From the NCBI RefSeq assembly GCF_001661965.1, contig NZ_LYWZ01000028.1:1-64000 (forward strand): a DNA stretch of 64,000 bases, read 5' to 3'. The position numbers and the translations under genes were made by a program. The DNA comes from Croceicoccus mobilis. Its GTDB lineage: Bacteria > Pseudomonadota > Alphaproteobacteria > Sphingomonadales > Sphingomonadaceae. The notes below the pieces were generated by a model, which had not been told where the DNA came from, ran no database searches, and saw only the letters and a program-made list of their open reading frames with translations. How positions within the stretch are numbered: the first letter of the stretch is position 1; each line of letters opens with the position of its first letter. This document shows positions 28,041 through 37,254 of this stretch, piece by piece.

Positions 28041-28923
28041 CGCGAATATGATGGATGATGCCGACTGGCAGGCGCTGCTCGCCCATATTCGCGCGCATCC
28101 GGTGGAGGGCAATCCTGCCGAAATGCGCCGCGCCTTTGCCCGGCTGGCCCCGCCGCCGGTCGCGGGCAAGGCGCTGGAGCCGGGCGGCGTGCCCTGCCTG
28201 TCGTTTGGTGCGGGCGGGCCGCCGCTGGTCTGGGTGCATGGGGGCGGGCTGGTATTCGGCTCGCCCGAAACCCACTCCGCCATGGCAAGCTATCTGGCGG
28301 GGCAGCTTGGTCGCGCCGTGATCGTGCCGCGCTATGCGCTTGCGCCCGAACATCGCGCCCCGGCGCAGCGTGACGATGTGCTGGCCGTGGTCGATGCGCT
28401 GGATGGCCCTGTCGATCTGGGCGGCGACAGCGCGGGCGGGCAGCTTGCGATATTGGCCGCACTGCACCGGCCTGATGCTGTGCGCGCGCTTGCGCTCATC
28501 AGTCCCAATACCGACCGCAGCGGGCAGAGCGTGACGCGCATTCCCAATTCGCCATCCGATGCGATGAACGACCACGCATCGGACCTTCGGCTGGCGAAGA
28601 TGGCGTTTGGCGAAAACCTTGCCGCCGATCCCGATGCCTCGCCGCTGGTCCACGAACTTTCGGCGCTGCCGCCCGTATGGATCAGCGCGGCTACGTCAGA
28701 AGTGCTGCTGGATGATACGCTGCTATTCATCCGGGCATTGGGGCAAGAAGGCGTTCCCGTCGCCGCACGGATCGAACGGGGCCTGTGCCACATGTGGCCC
28801 CTGTGGCCCGACCGGCTGGCGCAGGCGCGCGCCACGCTGGAAGCGATCGCGCATTTCCTGAACGCAGCGCCCGTGCAGGGCGGGGACACAAGCATGGAGA
28901 AGATCGTTTCCCTCTCATGCTGA
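28033..28923 (+). CDS. Alpha/beta hydrolase, HSL-type esterase
   Basis: A 296-aa hydrolase of the hormone-sensitive-lipase family (family IV). The oxyanion-hole motif VHGGGLVFG and the nucleophile motif GGDSAGGQL are clear, and the catalytic Asp/His are likely in SATSEVLLDD and RGLCHMW. No signal peptide is visible, so it is cytoplasmic. ATG 28033 overlaps the previous stop; ATG 28048 is an alternative and neither has a strong ribosome-binding site, as expected for translational coupling. Confidence 0.85.
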   Translation: MCDANMMDDADWQALLAHIRAHPVEGNPAEMRRAFARLAPPPVAGKALEPGGVPCLSFGAGGPPLVWVHGGGLVFGSPETHSAMASYLAGQLGRAVIVPRYALAPEHRAPAQRDDVLAVVDALDGPVDLGGDSAGGQLAILAALHRPDAVRALALISPNTDRSGQSVTRIPNSPSDAMNDHASDLRLAKMAFGENLAADPDASPLVHELSALPPVWISAATSEVLLDDTLLFIRALGQEGVPVAARIERGLCHMWPLWPDRLAQARATLEAIAHFLNAAPVQGGDTSMEKIVSLSC

Positions 28924-30764
28924 ACAATGAATCCGCCGCGCCGCCACCCATAGAGACCGACGATGTCGACCTGCAGACAGGAGAGGCGGTAAAGCGGACA
29001 GAGGGCTGCCTCCCAATCGAACAATATGGCGTGCTGGGCGAGGGGCGTTCGATCGCATTGACCGGCAGCGACGGATCGATCGACTGGTGGTGCGTGCCGA
29101 ACATGGATTCCCCGCCCCTGTTCGATCGTTTGCTCGACCCTGAAAATGGCGGGTGCTTTGTGATAGAGCCGGTGGGCGAGTTTACCGTCAACAGGCGTTA
29201 TCGCCCGTCCAGCAATGTGCTGGATACGATTTTCACGACCGCTAGCGGACGTGCCCGGCTGACCGAATCGCTGAACAGTGGAACGGCGGGCAGGCTTCCC
29301 TGGGACGAGCTGGCCCGCCGTATCGAGGGGCTGGAGGGCGAGGTCGAGTTCAACCTTCTCATGCGGCCGGGAAGGCGCGGCGACACGGTCAATCCTTACC
29401 GCTCCACCATCGGTCCCCATACCGTATTCCATGTGGGGCGGGTGCTGGGGCTGCTCCTGCACGACGACGGCATCGTGTGCGAATGGTCGGATACCGAAAT
29501 AAGGGGGCGCTTTTCCGTCACCAAGGGTGATCGCCGCGTGGCCGCCATCATCGCCGGACAAGACGAGCCGCTGGTCGTCCCCTCCATCGAACAGATCGAC
29601 GAGCGCATCGACATATCGGACCGCGAATGGCGGCGCTGGACCGACGGGGTTTCCTATGATGGCGCGGACCGAGACCGCTTTCTGCGCAGCGCGCTGGCGC
29701 TAAAGCTGCTGCTCTATTCTCCTTCCGGCGCGATCGCGGCGGCGGGCACGACTTCGCTGCCAGAGGGGATCGGGGGCGAGAAGAACTACGACTATCGCTA
29801 CGCCTGGGTTCGTGATGCGGGCTATACGATCAAGGCCTATCTCGCCGCCGATGCGGAGGCCGAGGCAAAGGCTGCTTTCACCTGGCTGCTAAACCAGCTG
29901 CGCAGCGAAGGCGCGCGGGTCTGCTATGCGCTGGATGGCGGGCCGGTGCCGGACGAAAGCCACATGAATGTCGCAGGCTATCGCGGTTCGCAGCCGGTGC
30001 GCATCGGCAATCGCGCAGGGGCGCAGCGGCAGCATGGCGTTTACGGCGACATCTTCGAGACCGCATCCTGTTTCGTCGCGGCGGGCAATATCATCGACAG
30101 CGCGAGCGCGGAAACATTGTCCCACCTTGCCGACCAGTGTGCCGATGCGTGGCGCCTGCCCGACGCTGGCATCTGGGAACTGCCCGAAGAACAGCATTTC
30201 ACCATGAGCAAGATCAGTTGCTGGCAGGCGCTGCAACGCGCGGTCGAGCTGGCGGATCAGGGGCAGCTTCCCACCACCTGCCGCGACCGCTGGGCGCGCG
30301 AGCGGCAGCGGATCTTCGACTGGATCGAGGAGAACTGCTGGAGCGAGGAGCGGCAGGCGTTCGTGATGTATCCCGGCAGCGACATGCTCGATGCCTCGCT
30401 GGCGCTGGCCGTCAGGTTCGGGTTCGACGGTCGCGAACGCCTGGAAAAGACCATGGCCGCGATCAATGCCGAGCTGGGACGCGGCGCCTTGCACTATCGC
30501 TATTCCGGCATGGACAAGGTCGAAGGGTGCTTCCTCGCCTGCTCGTTCTGGATGGTCGAGGCGCTTGCCGCATTGGGCCACCGGGGCGACGCGAGGCGCC
30601 GTATGCTGGCGCTGAATGCGCATATAGACCGCGGCGTGGGCGTGCTGTCCGAAATGATCGACCCCGACACGGGCGCTTATCTCGGAAATCTACCGCAAGG
30701 TCTCAGCCACCTGGCACATATCATGGCCCTGTCCGTTCTTGATGGTGAAGGCTCTGAGAGCTGA
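28917..30764 (+). CDS. Glycoside hydrolase family 15 protein (glucoamylase/trehalase type)
   Basis: A 615-aa protein. An N-terminal trehalase-like beta domain (LPIEQYGVLGEGRSIALTG, DGSIDWWCVPNMDSP) precedes an (alpha/alpha)6 barrel with YDYRYAWVRDAGYTI and the catalytic-Glu region MDKVEGCFLACSFW. Family members hydrolyse alpha-glucosidic bonds, including trehalose. It lacks a signal peptide. The start overlaps the esterase stop by 7 bases. In many bacteria this gene sits beside otsA/otsB; here otsA is 11 kb away on the other strand, so trehalose turnover is possible but not shown. Confidence 0.9.
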   Translation: MLNNESAAPPPIETDDVDLQTGEAVKRTEGCLPIEQYGVLGEGRSIALTGSDGSIDWWCVPNMDSPPLFDRLLDPENGGCFVIEPVGEFTVNRRYRPSSNVLDTIFTTASGRARLTESLNSGTAGRLPWDELARRIEGLEGEVEFNLLMRPGRRGDTVNPYRSTIGPHTVFHVGRVLGLLLHDDGIVCEWSDTEIRGRFSVTKGDRRVAAIIAGQDEPLVVPSIEQIDERIDISDREWRRWTDGVSYDGADRDRFLRSALALKLLLYSPSGAIAAAGTTSLPEGIGGEKNYDYRYAWVRDAGYTIKAYLAADAEAEAKAAFTWLLNQLRSEGARVCYALDGGPVPDESHMNVAGYRGSQPVRIGNRAGAQRQHGVYGDIFETASCFVAAGNIIDSASAETLSHLADQCADAWRLPDAGIWELPEEQHFTMSKISCWQALQRAVELADQGQLPTTCRDRWARERQRIFDWIEENCWSEERQAFVMYPGSDMLDASLALAVRFGFDGRERLEKTMAAINAELGRGALHYRYSGMDKVEGCFLACSFWMVEALAALGHRGDARRRMLALNAHIDRGVGVLSEMIDPDTGAYLGNLPQGLSHLAHIMALSVLDGEGSES

Positions 30765-30812
30765 TTTTGCGAGCCAAACCCTTGGCTCTGAACATTATTA
30801 CCGGAGAAGACC

Positions 30813-31709
30813 ATGACCGACATGCTGACCATGAAGGACCCGCGCACCATCTATCCCGCCCCGCCGTTCCCGCGCCAGCCGCAGCCCGTTCCGGGCGAGG
30901 CGGCGAAGATGGAGCCGGTGCCCGACCATGGCGAGGAAAGTTATGTCGGATCGGGCAGGCTGAAAGGGCGCAAGGCGCTGGTGACGGGCGGCGACAGCGG
31001 CATCGGCCGCGCCGCGGCGATCGCGTTCGCGCGCGAAGGGGCCGATGTCGCGATCTCGCACTTGCCGTCTGAAAAGCAGGATGCCGCCGATGTCATCGCC
31101 CTGATCGAAAAGGAGGGGCGCACCGCGCTCGACCTGCCGGGCGACATCACGGACGAGGCATGGTGCCGCCGGATGGTCGAGGAGGCCGCCGAAAAGCTGG
31201 GCGGCATCGACATCCTCGTCATCAATGCCGGTCGCCAGCAGTTCCGTGAGAATATCGACGAGCTGACGAGCGAGGATTTCGACCGGACGATGAAAACCAA
31301 TCTCTATGCGATGCACTGGATCACCCAGGCTGCGGTGCCGCATATGCCGGCAGGCGGATCGATAATCACCACCGCATCGGTACAGGCCTATTCACCCTCG
31401 GCCATGCTCCTTGACTATGCCACGACAAAGGCGGGCATCGTCGCCTATACCGAGGGGCTTTCGAAGCAGCTGATGGAAAAAGGCATTCGCGCCAATGTCG
31501 TCGCGCCGGGGCCGTTCTGGACCGCGCTTCAATCCTCTGGCGGGCAGCCGCAGGATTCGGTCGAGAGCTTCGGTTCGCAGAGCCTGTATGGCCGTCCGGG
31601 GCAACCGGCGGAAATCGCGCCGGTCTATGTGCTGCTGGCGAGCCAGGAAGCGAGCTATATCACCGGCGAAGTCTATGGCGTGACGGGCGGGGCCGGTTCG
31701 GTCGGCTGA
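30813..31709 (+). CDS. SDR-family oxidoreductase, YghA/general-stress type
   Basis: A 298-aa short-chain dehydrogenase with the long N-terminal extension ([18 protein letters not shown]) typical of YghA and Bacillus general-stress SDRs. The cofactor loop [16 protein letters not shown] (here VINAGRQQ), catalytic YATTK and the end [14 protein letters not shown] are intact. GGAGAAGACC lies before ATG 30813. It stands 48 bases after the GH15 gene and may belong to the same transcript. A stress role is inferred from the family. Confidence 0.9.
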   Translation: MTDMLTMKDPRTIYPAPPFPRQPQPVPGEAAKMEPVPDHGEESYVGSGRLKGRKALVTGGDSGIGRAAAIAFAREGADVAISHLPSEKQDAADVIALIEKEGRTALDLPGDITDEAWCRRMVEEAAEKLGGIDILVINAGRQQFRENIDELTSEDFDRTMKTNLYAMHWITQAAVPHMPAGGSIITTASVQAYSPSAMLLDYATTKAGIVAYTEGLSKQLMEKGIRANVVAPGPFWTALQSSGGQPQDSVESFGSQSLYGRPGQPAEIAPVYVLLASQEASYITGEVYGVTGGAGSVG

Positions 31710-31778
31710 TCAAGCGCCGCTAACGGAACAGGGGCATCGGGTGCGATTGGGTGCGCGCGATGCCCTTTGTGTTTGTGC

Positions 31779-32150
31779 CTAGTGGCCCCCCGCGAGTTCG
31801 CGCATGGGCCGGGTTAGGCGGGGCAGCGGTCTTCCGAAACGGTCGGTCGGCATCAGCGACGTCGATTTCGCCGGGTCATAGCCAAGGAAGCGCACCACCG
31901 CTTCGTGCAGGGGCTGGTCGAAGCGCACGCCCGCGTTGCGCTCTTCCTGCCAGACGACCATGCCCGCCATGCGGATCTGCCCATCGGTCTTGAGGAAAAG
32001 CCTGTCGCCCTGCGACACGCGGTTCAACGGAATCTCGATCATGCAGCCGCTGAGCGACACATTATAGAGCACGGCCTGAAACGTGCGGCCATCGACCCGG
32101 CATTCGATCTGCCTGTCGGAGGCCAGCCGCTCGTGGTCTCGACGATACAT
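31779..32150 (-). CDS. PilZ-domain protein
   Basis: A 123-aa protein with one PilZ domain. Arginines near the N terminus (MYRRDHERLASDRQIECR) and the loop YNVSLSGCMIEIP resemble the RxxxR and (D/N)xSxxG c-di-GMP motifs, although Asp is replaced by Asn, so ligand binding is uncertain. The C-terminal tail FLGYDP...DRFGRPLPRL is shared with the frameshifted paralogue at 12650-13008. A c-di-GMP effector role would fit the GGDEF protein at the right end of the window. Confidence 0.85.
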   Translation of the reverse strand: MYRRDHERLASDRQIECRVDGRTFQAVLYNVSLSGCMIEIPLNRVSQGDRLFLKTDGQIRMAGMVVWQEERNAGVRFDQPLHEAVVRFLGYDPAKSTSLMPTDRFGRPLPRLTRPMRELAGGH

Positions 32151-32566
32151 AGGTTTGCAACCCTTCGGACTGGAGTTGCACCGATTCTATCGCGTGCAGG
32201 GTTAAGATCCGGTTCCGATGCAACCCCGTAATCTCGCATCGACCAGATATCACCCATGCGATGGTGCGCTGCAGCACGACGTATCCGAATGATTCGCGGC
32301 TGCATTCGTGACCGGGAAACTGCGGGTTGGCGATTCGCTTCCTATTTTTGCAATAGGGCACCAATTACTGTGAACGTTACCTCGGCGGCGTTAAAATCTA
32401 CTCAAATTTGTATAATTTGCGGTCAAATACGCAAAATATCGTTGTTTTTCTGCTTTTATCCGCCGGCATTCCAGCCGTGCGTCAGGCGTGAATGGGGCAA
32501 GCCCGCCGCCTGCTGCGATCGCGCTGTCCCGCGAACCCCCCGCCGCGGAAGGACCCTGACCTAAAG
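32151..32566. other. 416-base non-coding region upstream of the PilZ gene and small RNA
   Basis: This contains the PilZ promoter side and an A/T-rich stretch (about 32385-32460) that stands out from the GC-rich surroundings, with a TATAAT at about 32411 on the plus strand. Open frames here have no recognisable protein character. It may hold the promoters for divergent transcripts. Confidence 0.4.
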
Positions 32567-32693
32567 TACAATACGATTTGTTGTTTTTGCACTTGCGAAG
32601 TCGCAAGTGCGAGCAGATAAGGGACCTGCCTTTCAGGCATCCTCTCCCAAAACTTTTCACCCGGTTCGGTTTATCCGAACCGGGTTTCTTTTT
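32567..32693 (+). ncRNA. Candidate small RNA or attenuated leader with intrinsic terminator
   Basis: A -10-like TACAAT (32567-32572) is followed by a perfect hairpin GCACTTGCG-AAGT-CGCAAGTGC (32589-32610), a small TGCC/GGCA hairpin (32627-32639), an unpaired pyrimidine run CCTCTCCC (32641-32648) and a textbook terminator: 11-bp stem ACCCGGTTCGG / CCGAACCGGGT (32659-32669 with 32675-32685) followed by TTCTTTTT. The transcript would be about 115 nt. The CCTCTCCC run could pair with Shine-Dalgarno sequences, as in other alphaproteobacterial trans-acting RNAs. It could also be an attenuator leader of the gene at 32760. Family not recognised. Confidence 0.6.
32659..32693 (+). terminator. Strong rho-independent terminator
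   Basis: An 11-bp perfect GC-rich stem with a 5-base loop (TTTAT), followed directly by TTCTTTTT. It is the clearest intrinsic terminator in the window, and there is no protein-coding gene directly upstream on this strand, so it implies a non-coding transcript. Confidence 0.85.
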
Positions 32694-32759
32694 GCCCGCC
32701 TTGGGCTGCCTGCGCCAAGACCGCTTGGCCCGATCACCGCACTCGGCTATCGGCGGGCG

Positions 32760-33023
32760 ATGGATTTCGACGAACAACTCCGCCTTTATTTCGGCACCAG
32801 CGACATATCTGCCGTGGCGCCATCGGCGCGAGAGGCGGGGATCGAGAAAATGCGGGTCGATCTGGGGCTGGCCCGGCAGGCTCCGCAGCGTTTCGCCATC
32901 TGGGCCCTGCTCCATGTCCTGGGAGAAGCGCCCGACCTCGATATCGCTTTCGAGGACGAGAATGAACGCGAAGCCGCGCGTAACCTGATGGACATGCTGG
33001 ACGCTGCCGCCGACAAGAGCTGA
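32760..33023 (+). CDS. Conserved-looking hypothetical protein, 87 aa
   Basis: An acidic, helical 87-aa protein (MDFDEQLRLYFGTSDI..., FAIWALLHVLGEAPDLDIAF, ENEREAARNLMDMLD). No membrane segment or signal is visible. Codon use matches neighbouring genes and similar short proteins occur, to my memory, in sphingomonads, but I cannot name a family. The start ATG 32760 lies 66 bases after the strong terminator, so its expression could depend on readthrough or on a promoter in that short gap. Confidence 0.65.
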   Translation: MDFDEQLRLYFGTSDISAVAPSAREAGIEKMRVDLGLARQAPQRFAIWALLHVLGEAPDLDIAFEDENEREAARNLMDMLDAAADKS

Positions 33024-33178
33024 CGGCCTAGCCGGTCCATGGCTCGCACGTGCCGCGAATCGAATTTCGGGCACGAGGGCAATCGGGTTGCGTTTGGCTA
33101 TTCGCAGGGGCACCATGCGCGACCTTATCTCCCCGCCGCGCCCGATCCGGGCTGTAATGGACGTCCCCGCCGATCCCC

Positions 33179-34606
33179 ATGGACTACAAAGCGCTCCTCA
33201 CTTTTTCACCCAATCCCTATGTGGTGATGGACCCCGATCTCGTGATCGTCTGGGCGAACGAGGCCTATCTGCGGGTCACCATGCAAACGGAAAGTGCCAT
33301 CGTCGGGCGCAATGTCTTTGACGCCTTTCCCAGCGAGGGGGAGAGCCATGATCTGCTGTCCAGTTCCTTCGATCGCGTACTGGAAACACGCAAAGCCGAT
33401 GAGATCGCGCTGATCCGTTATGATATCCGCGCGCCCGACGGATCGATGAGCGAGCGGTTCTGGAGCGCCACGCATACGCCCATTCTCGATGATGATGGCG
33501 AAATCACGCATATCCTGCAGCACACGGTCGACGTGACCGAATTGCACAAGCTGCGACAGCTGAGGGAAGAGGTGCGCGTGGTCGAGCGCGCAGGGGTCGT
33601 GCAGGCGCGCAATCTCGATCTTGAAGAGCAGACCGAGCGCATGCGCCACATGTTCGAACAGGCGCCCGGCTTCGTGGCGCTCCTCGATGGGCCGGACCAT
33701 GTGTTCCAACTGGCCAATGACGCTTATTACGAATTGACGGGCAATCGTGAGCTTATCGGTCTGAGCGTGGCCGAGGCCATGCCCGAGATGGTCGAGCAGG
33801 GCTTCGTGCGCGTCCTCGACGAGGTCTGGAAAGGCGGCACGCCCTATTTCGGCCGGAGCGAGGAGATCTTTTTGGATCTGGCGACCGGCCGTAAGCGCAT
33901 GTATCTTGAATTCATCTACCAGCCGATTTCCGATCATAACGGCAATCCCACCGGCATATACGTGCAGGGCTATGACGTGACCGAGGAGGTCATGGCGCAG
34001 CGGCGGCAGGAACTGCTGCTGGAAGAGCTAAATCACCGGGTGAAAAACACGCTTGCCGTGGTTCAAGGGCTTGCCGGTCAGTCTTTCCGCACAATCGACG
34101 CCACGGGCGAGGCGCGCCGGATTTTCAACGAACGGCTGCGGGCGCTGGCGGCAGCGCATGATCTGCTGACCAGCCAGAACTGGGAGGCATCAACCCTGTC
34201 CGATACTCTCGTATCCTCGATTCAGGCCGCGACGGGCGATGATCTCACGCGCTTCGATCTTGATGGTCCCAATGTTCTGCTTTCGCCGAAACTGGCGGTG
34301 GCTCTGGCCATGACCGTGCATGAATTGTGCACCAATGCGGTCAAATATGGCGCGCTGTCCACCCAGGGCGGACGGATCGCGATCACCTGGTCGGTCGAAC
34401 CGGCAGGGGATGAACGCGACAGCCTGACCATCGAATGGCGCGAAAGCGGAGGGCCGCCCGTGGTCAAGCCGCAGCGGCGCGGTTTCGGAACCCGCCTGAT
34501 CGAGGCGGGTTTCGTGATGGAGCACGATGGCGAAGCCGCGTTGCAGTACGAGCCCGAAGGCCTGCAATGCACCATCCGGCTCAAGATCGTTAAACAGGGG
34601 AAATAG
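33179..34606 (+). CDS. PAS-PAS-HWE sensor histidine kinase
   Basis: A soluble 475-aa kinase with two PAS domains (about 5-125 and 155-275). The phosphoacceptor box is LEELNHRVKNTLAVVQGLAG (His near residue 286) and the HWE ATPase domain shows VHELCTNAVKYGALS (N box) and the diagnostic W-x-E in IEWRESGG. HWE kinases often pair with single-domain regulators or general-stress PhyR. No regulator is adjacent; the single-domain receiver at 10165 is one candidate. Ligand is unknown (no LOV cysteine motif NCRFLQ is visible in either PAS). ATG 33179. Confidence 0.92.
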   Translation: MDYKALLTFSPNPYVVMDPDLVIVWANEAYLRVTMQTESAIVGRNVFDAFPSEGESHDLLSSSFDRVLETRKADEIALIRYDIRAPDGSMSERFWSATHTPILDDDGEITHILQHTVDVTELHKLRQLREEVRVVERAGVVQARNLDLEEQTERMRHMFEQAPGFVALLDGPDHVFQLANDAYYELTGNRELIGLSVAEAMPEMVEQGFVRVLDEVWKGGTPYFGRSEEIFLDLATGRKRMYLEFIYQPISDHNGNPTGIYVQGYDVTEEVMAQRRQELLLEELNHRVKNTLAVVQGLAGQSFRTIDATGEARRIFNERLRALAAAHDLLTSQNWEASTLSDTLVSSIQAATGDDLTRFDLDGPNVLLSPKLAVALAMTVHELCTNAVKYGALSTQGGRIAITWSVEPAGDERDSLTIEWRESGGPPVVKPQRRGFGTRLIEAGFVMEHDGEAALQYEPEGLQCTIRLKIVKQGK

Positions 34607-34656
34607 GCCGCAGCGCCTGTCGGCCGCGAGCGGTTTGCATTCCCCGCGCATCAGGC

Positions 34657-35796
34657 ATGGCCGCAATGTCCCGAAAATATTCCGGAATGACCGATGCCGG
34701 GCCGCAATCCGGCAAGGGACGACAACGGCTCAGTTCTGCGCGGGACGAGCTGTCCGAACTTTTCGTGCCCCGCAGCAGCGACCGGCCATGGGCCTATCCG
34801 GTGGCGATCGCTTTCGCGGCTGCGCTGCCGCTGTTCATCGGGGCAGGCTTCGGCGCGATCAGCCAGGCCACCATCGCCTCGATCGGGGCAATGACCCTCA
34901 CCTATATGCCAAGAAGCACGCTGGACCGCCGGCTGGTCACCATCATGGCCGCCGCGTCGGGCATGATCTGTTGTTTCGCGCTGGGCCAGATCGCGCAGAT
35001 CATGCCCGAACTGCGCGTGTTCTCCCTCGTGCTGGTCACTTTCTTCGTCACCTGCGGCTGCCGCTATTACCGGATTGCGCCGCCCAGCAATCTATTCTTC
35101 GTCATCGCCGCATCCATCGGCGCCTATGTTCCCGGCGGGTTGGAGCAGATGCCGCAGAGGCTGGGCATATTTGCGCTGGGCTGCATGTCGGCGATCATCG
35201 TCGGGTTTTTCTACAGTTGGTACATTACCCGCCGGCGCGAACCTGTTGATCCCGAACCCCCGCCAAAGGATATCGCGGGGGATGTCATCACCGATTCCCT
35301 CGCTTTTGCGTTCATCATCGGCCTTGCGCTGGCGATGGCGGAGAGGCTGGGCTTCGACCGGCCCTATTGGGTGACGATCAGCTGCCTTGCGGTGCTGCAG
35401 GGCCCTCATCTGAAGGCGGTGTGGCGGCGGCAGCTGCAGCGGATTATCGGGACGATGGTCGGCCTGCTCCTCACCGCCTTCGTGCTCAGCCTTGCGGATA
35501 CGCCCTGGCATCTCGCGATCACGGTTTTCGTGCTGATGTTCCTGATTCAGGCAATCGTGGTGCGCAATTACGCCATGGCCGCGGTATTCATCACCCCTTA
35601 CGCGATCACCCTTGCCGAGGCGACGATCGGCGGCACGGTCAATCCCGCTCCGCTGATGGCGGCGCGGTTCCTTGATACGGTGCTGGGATCGCTGATGGGC
35701 CTGCTGGGCGGGTTCCTGCTGCATGTCGATGCCATCCGCAATCCCGTCAGGTGCGCGGTCATCCGGGTGCTGCGGCTAAGGCCGGTCCGGCAATAG
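34657..35796 (+). CDS. FUSC-family inner-membrane protein
   Basis: A 379-aa protein with two sets of hydrophobic segments. The repeats VAIAFAAALPLFIGAGFGAI and RPYWVTISCLAVLQGP (PYWVxIS..V.qgp) are typical of the FUSC/aromatic-acid-exporter-like family. The second half ends with AARFLDTVLGSLMGLLGGFLL, also characteristic. The start is uncertain: ATG 34657, 34666 and 34687 are all in frame and none has a strong ribosome-binding site. Transport substrate is not known. It follows the HWE kinase by 50 bases. Confidence 0.8.
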   Translation: MAAMSRKYSGMTDAGPQSGKGRQRLSSARDELSELFVPRSSDRPWAYPVAIAFAAALPLFIGAGFGAISQATIASIGAMTLTYMPRSTLDRRLVTIMAAASGMICCFALGQIAQIMPELRVFSLVLVTFFVTCGCRYYRIAPPSNLFFVIAASIGAYVPGGLEQMPQRLGIFALGCMSAIIVGFFYSWYITRRREPVDPEPPPKDIAGDVITDSLAFAFIIGLALAMAERLGFDRPYWVTISCLAVLQGPHLKAVWRRQLQRIIGTMVGLLLTAFVLSLADTPWHLAITVFVLMFLIQAIVVRNYAMAAVFITPYAITLAEATIGGTVNPAPLMAARFLDTVLGSLMGLLGGFLLHVDAIRNPVRCAVIRVLRLRPVRQ

Positions 35797-35880
35797 TGCC
35801 GATATCCCCGGCTGCGCTCTTGCCGGGACAGGAGTTTGGCGGCAGCGTCCAGCGGGACGGATGATGAAACGGATGGGGCC

Positions 35881-37164
35881 GTGCAAAGCCAGGAGCTGTT
35901 TTTCGATGCCGATCTTGTCCTGCCATTGCTGGCAGGCGTGGCCAGCGGCCTGCTGATCGGGATAGAGCGCGGCTGGACCCAGCGCGGGCGGGCGAGCGGC
36001 ACGCGCGTCGCGGGTATTCGCACCTTTACGCTGATCGGCGGCATGGGGGCCCTGAGCGCGCTGATCGCGCTCAAGACCTCGGCGCTGATCGCGGCGGTTT
36101 TGCTGGCGGGGATCGTGGCGGGGCTGGTCGCGCTGTTCCTGCGCGGCAACGGCGATCCGGAAAGGCGCGACGCGACGACGATGGTCGCCGCGATGGTCGC
36201 GCTGGCGCTGGGGCTTATGGCAGGGGCGGGCTATCCCAGCTTTGCCATTGCCGGTGCCGCGCTTGCCAGCTTCATCCTTGCCATGCGTAAACAGTCGCAC
36301 GGCTTCCTCGACCGGCTGACAAGCGAGGAAATGCAGGCGATCGCCCGCTATGGCGTGCTGACGCTGGCCGTGCTGCCGTTCCTGCCCGATGCGCAATATG
36401 GCCCCTATGATGCGTGGAACCCGTTCAGGCTGTGGCTGGTGGTGCTGCTGATTACCGGTTTTTCCATCGCGGGCTATGTCGCCAACCGGGTGGTTGGTGA
36501 AAAGCGCGGGACGATCGTCACAGCCATGATCGGCGGGGCCTATTCCTCGACAGCGGTCACGGCGGCACTGTCGACCCGGCTGGCTAACCGCGAATCCGGG
36601 CCGTTCGCGACCGGCATCTCATTGGCCAGCGCGATCATGTATCTGCGCGTCATGTTGCTGTCGCTGGTGATCGCGCCCGATGTGTGCTGGCCATTGACGA
36701 AGCTGCTGGCGCTGCCTGCCGTCATGGCCTTTGCCGCGACCGCAGTCGCCTGGCGGTTCGAGACGGCATCGACCGGCGCGCCCGGCGCCATCTCGAAACG
36801 CCCGTTCGCGCTGCTGCCGGCCATGGTCTTCCTGCTGGCCGTGGCAGGCGCATCGCTTTTGGTGAACTGGGCGCAGGCGGAATTCGGTTCGGCGGGCGGC
36901 GGGCTGTCGCTGTTCATTGCGGGCAGCTTTGACGTCGATGCCGCGACGGTCGCTTATTCGGCATTGCCCAGCGGCGCGGTGCCGGTGCGGATCGCGGCCT
37001 TGGCCCTGGCAGGGACAGTGGCGGTGAACATGGCGTTCAAGACCGCCATCACCTTTGCCAATGCGCATTGGAGCAAGGGACGCACCGCCGTTCTGGCGCT
37101 GATATCCAGCCAGGCGGTGCTGCTGGTCGTGCTGGCAGCCGATGCGATCGCCCAGTTCGCCTGA
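35881..37164 (+). CDS. MgtC/SapB-family, DUF4010 inner-membrane protein
   Basis: A polytopic membrane protein of about 427 aa. The N-terminal MgtC/SapB-like part (LPLLAGVASGLLIGIERGW, GTRVAGIRTFTLIGGMGAL) is followed by a DUF4010 domain with MIGGAYSSTAVTAALSTR and the buried acidic segment GSFDVDAATVAYSAL. Function is unknown. The start is uncertain: GTG 35881 is preferred here, with GGATGGGG just before it, while a TTG at 35836 adds 15 residues. Confidence 0.75.
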   Translation: MQSQELFFDADLVLPLLAGVASGLLIGIERGWTQRGRASGTRVAGIRTFTLIGGMGALSALIALKTSALIAAVLLAGIVAGLVALFLRGNGDPERRDATTMVAAMVALALGLMAGAGYPSFAIAGAALASFILAMRKQSHGFLDRLTSEEMQAIARYGVLTLAVLPFLPDAQYGPYDAWNPFRLWLVVLLITGFSIAGYVANRVVGEKRGTIVTAMIGGAYSSTAVTAALSTRLANRESGPFATGISLASAIMYLRVMLLSLVIAPDVCWPLTKLLALPAVMAFAATAVAWRFETASTGAPGAISKRPFALLPAMVFLLAVAGASLLVNWAQAEFGSAGGGLSLFIAGSFDVDAATVAYSALPSGAVPVRIAALALAGTVAVNMAFKTAITFANAHWSKGRTAVLALISSQAVLLVVLAADAIAQFA

Positions 37165-37254
37165 GGCTTTTCGCGGGGGCCGGGGACAATCCACGCCGCA
37201 GTGCAGCAAATTCACCCTTTTCATGGCGACGAAGCGGCGCAATAGTGCGCGGCC

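Noticed and set aside
32589-32610. Perfect hairpin considered as a CRISPR repeat
   Set aside because: It occurs once with no regularly spaced copies; no CRISPR array or cas gene is in the window.
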